Below are positions 1 to 5,222 of a stretch of 6,109 nt of DNA, piece by piece. How positions within the stretch are numbered: the first letter of the stretch is position 1; each line of letters begins with the position of its first letter. The translations under genes and the position numbers were made by a program. The notes under the pieces were generated by a model. The model did not search any database and was not told where the DNA came from. It worked only from the letters and a program-made list of their open reading frames with translations. The stretch lies in NCBI GenBank assembly GCA_003157055.1, contig PMIG01000166.1, forward strand, positions 14,269-20,377, read 5' to 3'. The DNA is from Bacteroidales bacterium. GTDB lineage: Bacteria; Bacteroidota; Bacteroidia; Bacteroidales; VadinHA17.

Positions 1-1421
1 GTTCCGTCAGGATTCACGATATAACTGGCTGTTACTTTCCCGGAAACTCCTCTTGAAACTGCATCTTCAGGATATTTTATCTGCCAGCGCAGCCAGTCAT
101 TAAATGACTCATGTCCCTGCCCCTTGAAAGTCGGATAATCTTCAGGTCTTAATCTTGGATATGGAGGTTTAAGACCCATTCCGACTGCTTTCTTACCAAT
201 AGCCTGCACAGGAAGAGCAGGTCTGTTTTTTGTTGTAACCACTATAACGCCATTATCTCCCTTAGCTCCATATAATGCTGTTGCTGATTTATCTTTCAGA
301 ATGCTGATGGATTCGATCGCATTAGGATCAATTGATTGTAATGTTTTATTATCACGGGTTACACCGTCAATAATAATTAAAGTATGAGGATCGCCAATAA
401 AATCCTTCCCGATTTTAAAAGAATATTTTGACGTATCCTGAGTTACTCCTTTTTCAATCCCATTGTTCTTTCCTTCCTTCAAAGCCTGGATTTGAGGCGG
501 AATTTCAATAGTTGAAGATGCCGTTTGACTGGTTGGATTTATAGGCTGCGCCTGATAATGGTACTCCGGTGTTGCAAATGCATAGAAGACTATAGCAAAA
601 ATGGGCAGCACCAGCAGAACTTTGAATTTCCTGTAAGGTGAAGAGATTATTTTTTTCATCATGTCGAATCGCTTTTTGTTAAGTGAATAATTGAATGAAT
701 TCGTAAGGCTGATAACCGGTGATTCAAAGAGCTGGTTTATAAGTGCAGCCCTGTAGTTTGCCGGACTGGCAGTGCGCTGCAGCGCAGCCTGATCGGCAAG
801 GTATTCGTGGTTCAGCCTGATAAAGCGGGTATAAATCCATGCAAACGGATTTACCCATTGGATCAAACGAAGAATCTCAACCAGAAGAAGATCGAACCAG
901 TGTTTCTGCCGTACGTGCACGATTTCGTGGTTCATTATCTCCTGCGCCTCATTCTCGCTTACTGAAGGATTGATAAAAACATAATTGAAAAAGGAGAACG
1001 AGGCCGGGAACTGCGATGCCCTGATCAGCTTCGCCGGTCCCTGCTCGTTGATATCTGCTTTGCTTATAGTCTTAAATATGCTTCTGAAATGCCGCATTGC
1101 TCTGATCAGAAGAATGGTAATCCCTGACAGGTAGAGAAACAGCAGGATAAGCCGGTAGTCGAATGGCTTACCGGAAATATCCTGTTGCAGTATCGGGATG
1201 CCTGTTCCTGGCATATCTGCCTGGCTCATATCTGGGACGGGAATCTCAACCTGATAATGAAACGAGATCAGAGGAAAGATAATTGAGAAGAGGATTCCCG
1301 AAACCAGGTATATCCTCTTCAGCATAAAATACCTTTCATTCCGCAGAAAGAGGAAATAAACAATGGCAAATCCGGTGAGCCAGATTGCCGATTTCATAAG
1401 ATAGGATGCGAATGCTTCCAT
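1..1421 (-). CDS. M56/BlaR1-family membrane metallopeptidase fused to SusC-plug-like and TonB-like domains (C-terminus cut by window edge)
   Basis: An open frame of 473 complete codons runs from ATG at 1421-1419 to the window edge without a stop. Hydrophobic segments lie near residues 10-27, 35-54 and 91-107. They are followed by a zinc-peptidase motif HEIVH (165-169), a downstream HEYLAD (205-210) that likely supplies the third zinc ligand, and a last membrane segment near 266-284. This is the BlaR1/MecR1 M56 layout. In place of a penicillin-binding domain there is a stretch with IIIDG and ALYGAKGDNGVIVVTTK (about 345-398), which matches the plug-domain signature of SusC-type TonB-dependent receptors. 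From about 438 the pattern (FNDWLRWQIKYPEDA, then GKVTASYIVNPDGT) resembles a TonB C-terminal domain. The start overlaps the repressor stop (TAATG), so translation is probably coupled. Inferred role: inner-membrane sensor protease that relieves BlaI repression. The signal is unknown, and the lack of a visible beta-lactam sensor domain argues against a plain beta-lactam sensor. Confidence 0.9.
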   Translation of the reverse strand, partial: MEAFASYLMKSAIWLTGFAIVYFLFLRNERYFMLKRIYLVSGILFSIIFPLISFHYQVEIPVPDMSQADMPGTGIPILQQDISGKPFDYRLILLFLYLSGITILLIRAMRHFRSIFKTISKADINEQGPAKLIRASQFPASFSFFNYVFINPSVSENEAQEIMNHEIVHVRQKHWFDLLLVEILRLIQWVNPFAWIYTRFIRLNHEYLADQAALQRTASPANYRAALINQLFESPVISLTNSFNYSLNKKRFDMMKKIISSPYRKFKVLLVLPIFAIVFYAFATPEYHYQAQPINPTSQTASSTIEIPPQIQALKEGKNNGIEKGVTQDTSKYSFKIGKDFIGDPHTLIIIDGVTRDNKTLQSIDPNAIESISILKDKSATALYGAKGDNGVIVVTTKNRPALPVQAIGKKAVGMGLKPPYPRLRPEDYPTFKGQGHESFNDWLRWQIKYPEDAVSRGVSGKVTASYIVNPDG

Positions 1422-1798
1422 TACTTTTTCTTTTTGTTTCGTTTCAGTTCTTTCCTGGTATCGTCAAGCAGCTCATCAAGCTCCTTGATTGAGAGATCCT
1501 TTTCCTTTGCAAAGAAGGATGCCATTGCCGGAAAAGAGTTGTTGAAATAGCCTTCCATCAATCCAAAGAGCTGGCTTTTCGAATATTCATTCTTTGATAC
1601 CAGCGGATAATAGATGTGAATGTTGCTGTAGGCTTTATGATCCACGAAACCTTTCTTTTCAAGAACCCTTACTACTGTTGAGATAGTATTTCTCGCCGGT
1701 TTGGGATCTTCGAATTTTTCGCGTATATCTTTCACCAGCCCCTCTTTCATATCCCAGAGGATCTGCATTACCTGTTCTTCTGCTTTTGTTAATTGCAT
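1421..1798 (-). CDS. BlaI/MecI-family transcriptional repressor
   Basis: The 125-residue protein has the usual length for the penicillinase-repressor family. It starts MQLTKAEEQVMQILW, a typical opening of the winged-helix DNA-binding domain. The likely recognition helix is ARNTISTVVRVLEKKG (35-50), followed by a wing (FVDHKAYSNIHIYYPLV, 51-67) and a helical dimerisation region (about 71-118). The tail is very basic (KRNKKKK). Family members bind palindromes as dimers and are inactivated by proteolysis triggered by their BlaR1/MecR1 partner. By my recollection of MecI, its scissile Asn-Phe pair aligns here with Phe95-Phe96 in ASFFAKEKDLS, so the Phe on the C-terminal side is kept but the Asn is not. 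The partner gene overlaps downstream by one base. Two matching palindromes upstream point to autoregulation. No Shine-Dalgarno precedes the ATG, only A/T-rich sequence, as is normal in Bacteroidota. The target genes beyond its own operon are unknown, so no specific symbol is given. Confidence 0.93.
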   Translation of the reverse strand: MQLTKAEEQVMQILWDMKEGLVKDIREKFEDPKPARNTISTVVRVLEKKGFVDHKAYSNIHIYYPLVSKNEYSKSQLFGLMEGYFNNSFPAMASFFAKEKDLSIKELDELLDDTRKELKRNKKKK

Positions 1799-1871
1799 AG
1801 TATTAGAGTTTTTACTGTTGTTTATTCTTCCGGTCGCCGATCGCCGGTAACCGCTATTATCAATCCCTATA

Positions 1872-1903
1872 CAAAGCTATGACTATTTTTATAGTCGCGC
1901 AAA
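1872..1903 (-). promoter_or_regulatory. Bacteroidota-type promoter of the repressor-M56 operon
   Basis: Read on the minus strand, TTTG (1903-1900) is followed after 20 bases by TAGCTTTG (1879-1872). This matches the Bacteroidota housekeeping consensus TTTG at -33 and TAnnTTTG at -7, with normal spacing. The start of transcription would fall near 1866, giving a leader of about 68 bases before the repressor ATG at 1798. The spacer is almost entirely occupied by an operator palindrome, so a bound repressor would block RNA polymerase. The match is by eye; the start site is predicted. Confidence 0.7.
1881..1896. promoter_or_regulatory. Operator 1: BlaI-like palindrome inside the promoter spacer
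   Basis: The sequence GACTATTTTTATAGTC has perfect 6-bp arms around TTTT. Read as TATTnnTATA at the core, it follows the TACAnnTGTA geometry of known BlaI/MecI/CopY operators with A/T substitutions. It sits between the -33 and -7 boxes of the repressor promoter. Binding by the adjacent repressor is inferred from this position and from the second copy upstream. Confidence 0.75.
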
Positions 1904-1919
1904 TATTTTTGAATATATT

Positions 1920-1937
1920 TGACTATATTTATAGTCA
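1920..1937. promoter_or_regulatory. Operator 2: 18-bp BlaI-like palindrome upstream of the promoter
   Basis: The sequence TGACTATATTTATAGTCA has perfect 8-bp arms around a 2-bp centre, a stronger dyad than operator 1. The 16-bp core differs from operator 1 at one position. The two centres are 40 bp apart, slightly under four helical turns, so two repressor dimers could lie on roughly the same face of the DNA. It is 16 bp upstream of the -33 box on the minus strand. It could assist repression at operator 1 or act on a plus-strand transcript, although no good plus-strand promoter is seen beside it. Confidence 0.75.
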
Positions 1938-2011
1938 TTGTTGATGCTAAGTTGATTTTATGAGGGTTTAAGCGTCCCCGCAATTTATGTTATTCTGTCG
2001 TTTTATGTTAT

Positions 2012-2112
2012 TTAACCACAAAAAGCACGAAGATTTTCATTAAGGAACTCGAAGGGTTATATCATTATTCCTTAGTGTTCTTTGTGTTACCCTTTGTGCC
2101 CTTGGTGGTTAA
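2012..2112. repeat. Imperfect inverted-repeat intergenic element (CACAAAG type, MITE-like or hairpin)
   Basis: The left arm (2012-2032, beginning TTAACCAC) and right arm (2092-2112, ending GTGGTTAA) are complementary at 17 of 21 positions. An inner perfect 7-bp stem pairs TAAGGAA (2041-2047) with TTCCTTA (2068-2074). The right half is built from four CTTnGTG units starting at 2071, 2080, 2092 and 2101. From memory, intergenic repeats of this TTAACCACAAAG...CTTTGTGGTTAA style recur in many environmental bacterial genomes, but copy number cannot be seen in one window. There is no transposase and no clear target duplication. The element ends 44 bp before the lipoprotein start and may lie in or next to its promoter. 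Confidence 0.65.
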
Positions 2113-2156
2113 AAAGAATTTTTTTCTTATTTTGCATCCTTAACAATTCCCCCCTG

Positions 2157-3575
2157 ATGATGAAAAAATTTATCAACCTCTCCGTTCTTATCGTTCTTTC
2201 TCTTCTAATAAGCTGCAATACTTCAACTGCCAGAAAAGAGGCCCGTGCTAAGGAAAAGACCCTTTTATCGGCTTCCAGGATAGAAAAGAACGGCTGGATA
2301 TATGTTCACCTTGAAGGTACTCCGTCTGCAATCGGATATCAGCATGGTTATCTTCTTGCAGGTGAAATAGCCGATCTGCGCAATGCATTGTCATTGTTGA
2401 ACGAAAAACAGACGGGGAAAAACTGGGATTTCTACCGCGACGAGTCATTAAAAATGTTCTGGAAAAATGTTCCGGACGAGTACCGGAATGAAATCGATGG
2501 CATTGTTGCCGGAGTCAATGCTAAGCTCGGAAAAGTAACTGTCGACAGAAAAGACATTGTCGCCATGAACTCAATCCTGGAGACATCGTGGTACTACGTT
2601 CCATGGCTGAAAAAGAATAGCAGTCCCAATCCTCCGGGCCATTGCAGCGCATTCGCAGCAACCGGCTCCTGGACAAAAGACGGGAAAATAGTAATGGCTC
2701 ACAACAGCTGGGTCGATTTTGTATTTGGTGAAAGATGGAATATCATTTTCGATGTCTTCCCTGAAAAGGGAAATCGTTTTATCATGGATGGCCTCCCCGG
2801 ATTTATTCATAGCGGTGACGATTTCAGCATAAACAGCGCAGGACTGATCGTGACTGAAACAACCATTTCCAGCTTCAGCGGATTTGATCCGGCCGGGGTT
2901 GCTGAATTTGTAAGAGCAAGAAAAGCCGTTCAGTATGCCTCTTCAATAGCCGGATGGATGGATATTATGAAGGAGAAGAACAATGGAGGATATGCAAACG
3001 ACTGGCTGATCGGCGACAATAAAACAGGTGAAATAGGAAGGCTGGAGCTGGGACTGAAGCATAAAATATCTGAAATAACAAAGGACGGCTATCTTGTTGG
3101 GGCTAATTTCCCGGTTTATAAGGATGTAATAAGGGATGAAACCAAATTTGATACAACCGATATGAGCAGCTCGCCGAATGCAAGAAAGGCCAGATGGGAG
3201 CAGCTGATGAAAGAAAATAAGGGGAAGATCGATGTGGATGCTGCAATGCGTTTCATGGGCGACCATTATGATACCTGGCGTAAGCAGGATAAGGCAAGCT
3301 CACTGTCGCTCTGCGGCCATAACGACGAAGATGAGAGAGGATGTCCTTCCTTTGACTGGAAGCCTTTTTATCCGGATGGCGCAATACAGGCAAAAGCAAC
3401 TGACGGCACCCTGGCGTCTGAGATGAAGCTGTGGGCAATAATGGGTCGTCCGTGCGGAGAGCCTTTCATTGCAGCTAAATTCCTCGGGGCGCACCCGGAA
3501 TTCATCTGGCAGAAAAACTTTCTTCGGGATATGCCTGGAGAGAAATGGGCTCTCTTCAGTAAAGACATGAAATAG
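2157..3575 (+). CDS. Secreted lipoprotein, Ntn-hydrolase of the C45 / phospholipase B-like type
   Basis: The 472-residue protein begins MMKKF with a hydrophobic segment and a lipobox LISC, so Cys20 is the probable lipidated residue and the protein should be anchored in an envelope membrane. An in-frame ATG at 2082 would add 25 residues, but those are encoded partly by the intergenic repeat and would bury the signal peptide, so 2157 (or the adjacent ATG at 2160) is preferred. Near the N-terminus of the mature part is GYQHGYLLAGEI (60-71). The sequence GHCSAFAATGSW (161-172), followed by GKIVMAHNSW (176-185), matches C45 autoprocessing acyltransferases and phospholipase B-like proteins, in which a Cys at this place becomes the N-terminal nucleophile after self-cleavage. 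Cys163 is therefore the expected catalytic residue. The substrate (lipid, N-acyl amide or peptide) cannot be told. No neighbour shares its strand, so it is probably transcribed alone. Confidence 0.85.
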   Translation: MMKKFINLSVLIVLSLLISCNTSTARKEARAKEKTLLSASRIEKNGWIYVHLEGTPSAIGYQHGYLLAGEIADLRNALSLLNEKQTGKNWDFYRDESLKMFWKNVPDEYRNEIDGIVAGVNAKLGKVTVDRKDIVAMNSILETSWYYVPWLKKNSSPNPPGHCSAFAATGSWTKDGKIVMAHNSWVDFVFGERWNIIFDVFPEKGNRFIMDGLPGFIHSGDDFSINSAGLIVTETTISSFSGFDPAGVAEFVRARKAVQYASSIAGWMDIMKEKNNGGYANDWLIGDNKTGEIGRLELGLKHKISEITKDGYLVGANFPVYKDVIRDETKFDTTDMSSSPNARKARWEQLMKENKGKIDVDAAMRFMGDHYDTWRKQDKASSLSLCGHNDEDERGCPSFDWKPFYPDGAIQAKATDGTLASEMKLWAIMGRPCGEPFIAAKFLGAHPEFIWQKNFLRDMPGEKWALFSKDMK

Positions 3576-3604
3576 GTTAATAGATTTTATTATTTGGGGG
3601 GCAT

Positions 3605-3659
3605 AAAGAAAGTCCTTCTTCGCTACATCCTTCGCTGTAGCTACGGATGTCAAAGAAAG
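3605..3659. repeat. Short palindromic repeat flanked by 8-bp direct repeats
   Basis: A 39-bp core (3613-3651) lies between two copies of AAAGAAAG (3605-3612 and 3652-3659). Inside it GCTACA (3622-3627) pairs with TGTAGC (3636-3641) across an 8-base loop, and ACATCC (3625-3630) can pair instead with GGATGT (3645-3650), so two alternative hairpins compete. Its direct subrepeats TCCTTC(TT)CGCT resemble small dispersed palindromic elements that I recall from environmental Bacteroidota, but this is unverified. It could also serve as a weak 3' structure for the minus-strand tRNA transcript. No strong T-run follows on either strand. Confidence 0.45.
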
Positions 3660-3675
3660 CAATGGAGGGGTGTTG

Positions 3676-3750
3676 TGGGGCGTGCTGGAATCGAACCAGC
3701 GACCTCTTGCCTGTCAAGCAAGCGCTCTGAACCAACTGAGCTAACGTCCC
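3676..3750 (-). tRNA. tRNA-Val (anticodon GAC)
   Basis: The minus strand folds as a complete cloverleaf of 75 nt including the discriminator base. The acceptor arm is GGGACGT with ACGCCCC, the D stem GCTC/GAGC, and the anticodon stem CTTGC/GCAAG closes the loop TTGACAG. A five-base variable loop follows, and the T arm is GCTGG-TTCGATT-CCAGC. Loop positions 34-36 are GAC, which reads the valine codons GUC and GUU. It should not be confused with tRNA-Asp, whose anticodon is GUC. The discriminator is A, as in other valine tRNAs. CCA is not encoded and must be added after transcription. One acceptor pair is mismatched (A4 against C69). The gene starts 19 nt after the stop of the adaptor gene on the same strand, so it might be released from a shared transcript. 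Confidence 0.93.
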
Positions 3751-3769
3751 TTTAAGCTACAAAAATAGT

Positions 3770-5086
3770 TTATTTGCGGATTTCAGCAATAAGCTCTTTC
3801 CCGACAGTTTTGAATTTTTCAGGTTCAGACGGAATAGCCAGGTATATTTGCGTTCCTGGTTCAAGTCCGGCTTTGACAATAATATTCTTTTCGTTCATGT
3901 CGCCAAGCACGACAATCTGTTTGGTGTGATTCTTTTTGAATACAAAAGGAATGCTGTCTTCTCCGGTCTGAACACATTCAGTTGGAATATATACTGCATT
4001 ACTAAATGATTTTAGTAATATCTTATTCCATGTTGTCATCTCAGGCCTCAGCACATTGTCTGTTCCATCAATTTTGACCTGCACTTCAAACATCTTGGCG
4101 TCTGAGTTCGGTAGTACTTCACCAATGTTAGCAACGGTGAAAACCTTACCGGTGAGCGATTTCCCGGGAATGGCATCAATTGAAATATCGACTTTCTGTC
4201 CCACAATTACCCTGTTTACCTCAATTTCACTGACGTATAATTTTGATATCATCGATGTGAGGTCCGGGAGTGTTGCCACAATGCGGTCAAACGCGTTTAT
4301 TGAAGAGCCGGATTTTCTTTTTACTCCGCCAAAATCTGTTTTATAAATTACGATGCCCGGTGACGGAGCTGTTATTGTGAATTTTGTTAAAAAATCCTGC
4401 AGGTTTTTTACAAGTGTTACTTCATTGTTGTATTGCAGCTTCTGCTGCTTGATGTCTGCCAGTGCCTGGGCTTTTCTTAAACTATAACCCTTTATCAGCT
4501 GTTCAAGGTTTCTTTTTGCCTGGTCGAGGCTTATAGCAGCTTGTCGTATTGTAGCGGGGGGTTCATATTTTGACTGGTCAAGGGTAATCTGGGCCTCTTC
4601 GACCACATATCTTTGGTTCTTTATGTCATCCCTGAGGCCGGATAAAGTAACTGCAGTATCCAGGGTTTTCATTTCAAGGCTTCTCTGGTAGTTCTCGAGG
4701 TTTGTCAGTTCATCCTTCAGCGTATTATCATAGGTTGTTTTGTCGAGCTGGGCAATATAATCGCCTTTCTTAACCATTGTACCCTCAGGAACTATATCCA
4801 GGATCTTGAAATCTGCTGCTCTCATGTTCCCGCCACGGCCCATTCCGCCTCCGCCACGATTACCCTGACCCTGATCGGAAGTCCTGGCAATCTCAGGACC
4901 TTTAACATCAAGAGATTTTTCAGCCATAAGCGAACCTGAATTTGCTACGGTCACTTCAAACAGGCCTTTGCTTACTTCAACATAAGTGCTTACCTTATCC
5001 TTCTTTGATATCAGCTTGTTGAAGACGATCAGGCCTATAATAAAGACCGCCGCAACAATTCCGGTAATAATTAAAGTTCGTTTCAT
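3770..5086 (-). CDS. Periplasmic adaptor (membrane-fusion) protein of an efflux/secretion pump, HlyD/AcrA-like
   Basis: The 438-residue protein has one N-terminal membrane anchor (about residues 5-23) followed by a periplasmic part. The first half of a biotinyl-lipoyl-like domain is near 43-65 and continues at 93-118 (ILDIVPEGTMVKKGDYIAQL). A long helical hairpin spans about 118-235. The second lipoyl half follows (FTITAPSPGIVIYKT, 236-250), then a beta-barrel domain (about 282-358, with VGQKVDISIDAIPGKSLTGKV) and a membrane-proximal domain to the end. Such proteins bridge an inner-membrane ABC (MacB-like) or RND pump to an outer-membrane channel. An unusual glycine-rich insert (QGQGNRGGGGMGRGGNM, 72-88) interrupts the lipoyl region. 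No permease, ATPase or TolC gene adjoins it: downstream is a tRNA and upstream an unrelated gene, so its pump partner is not visible. The start at 5086 puts the membrane anchor right at the N-terminus; no Shine-Dalgarno is present. Confidence 0.9.
   Translation of the reverse strand: MKRTLIITGIVAAVFIIGLIVFNKLISKKDKVSTYVEVSKGLFEVTVANSGSLMAEKSLDVKGPEIARTSDQGQGNRGGGGMGRGGNMRAADFKILDIVPEGTMVKKGDYIAQLDKTTYDNTLKDELTNLENYQRSLEMKTLDTAVTLSGLRDDIKNQRYVVEEAQITLDQSKYEPPATIRQAAISLDQAKRNLEQLIKGYSLRKAQALADIKQQKLQYNNEVTLVKNLQDFLTKFTITAPSPGIVIYKTDFGGVKRKSGSSINAFDRIVATLPDLTSMISKLYVSEIEVNRVIVGQKVDISIDAIPGKSLTGKVFTVANIGEVLPNSDAKMFEVQVKIDGTDNVLRPEMTTWNKILLKSFSNAVYIPTECVQTGEDSIPFVFKKNHTKQIVVLGDMNEKNIIVKAGLEPGTQIYLAIPSEPEKFKTVGKELIAEIRK
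4823..4873 (-). other. Glycine-rich insert within the adaptor's lipoyl region
   Basis: This stretch encodes residues 72-88 of the adaptor protein: 17 residues with nine Gly and two Arg, and no large hydrophobic residue except Met. It falls just where the first lipoyl half passes into the second beta segment before the helical hairpin. It is in frame and the flanking domain is intact, so it reads as a flexible loop rather than an error. Confidence 0.8.
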
Positions 5087-5178
5087 ATTACACAGACTAT
5101 TTTATAATCTATTTACGCTTAATAGACCATTTCAGGAAGATTTTATTCCGAAACACTCCGCTAAAATGATCCCTGCTG

Positions 5179-5186
5179 CAAAAATA
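5179..5186 (-). promoter_or_regulatory. Possible -7 box for the adaptor gene
   Basis: On the minus strand, TATTTTTG matches the Bacteroidota -7 consensus TAnnTTTG. It would give a leader of roughly 85 bases before the adaptor ATG. The only TTTG further upstream is 27 bases away, too far for a normal -33 box, and the region is A/T-rich, so a chance match is quite possible. Confidence 0.3.
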
Positions 5187-5196
5187 TATTCCGATA

Positions 5197-5214
5197 GCCG
5201 GATTTTTTACCGGC
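5197..5214 (-). terminator. Weak candidate hairpin terminator after the GNAT-like gene
   Basis: GCCGG and CCGGC pair around an 8-base A-rich loop, starting 8 bases past the stop codon of the upstream gene on the minus strand. The sequence beyond (TATCGGAATATATTTTTG) is T-rich but has no tight U-run, and the stem is only 5 bp. It may terminate transcription partially, which would separate the adaptor gene from the gene before it. Confidence 0.35.
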
Positions 5215-5222
5215 AAATTATT

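Larger units (their letters stand above)
1799..2156. other. Divergent intergenic region between repressor operon and lipoprotein gene
   Basis: This 358-bp gap separates two divergent genes. From left to right it holds the repressor leader (about 1799-1866), with a GC-rich patch containing the direct repeat TCGCCG at 1834-1839 and 1841-1846. Next come the minus-strand promoter and two operator palindromes (1872-1937), then an 11-bp direct repeat TTTATGTTATT at 1984-1994 and 2002-2012, and the inverted-repeat element at 2012-2112. A pyrimidine-rich stretch leads into the lipoprotein start. For the plus-strand gene only a degenerate -7 candidate is visible (TATTTTG, 2128-2134) and no convincing -33 box. 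I see no further gene here. Confidence 0.8.

Noticed and set aside
1904..1921. Plus-strand TAnnTTTG matches (1904-1911 and 1914-1921) as a divergent promoter controlled by operator 2
   Set aside because: No TTTG lies at the needed distance upstream, the sequence is nearly all A/T, and the plus-strand gene starts more than 230 bp away.
3300..3662. 120-residue open frame on the minus strand opposite the lipoprotein gene
   Set aside because: It lies antisense to a gene with clear motifs, has no recognisable domain and spans the palindromic repeat. The other frames at 2248-2448, 2571-2810, 2943-3266, 3232-3426, 3253-3438 and 3368-3568 are shadows of the same kind.
3676..3750. tRNA-Asp
   Set aside because: The loop read in the correct orientation has anticodon GAC, which is valine; GTC appears only when the opposite strand is read.
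3605..3760. Integration (att) site of an island at the tRNA
   Set aside because: There is no integrase gene and no second copy of the tRNA 3' end in the window.
4056..4346. Plus-strand frames over the adaptor and GNAT-like genes (also 4986-5228 and 5418-5618)
   Set aside because: They have low-complexity, shadow-like composition and no start context, while the opposite strand codes for recognisable proteins.
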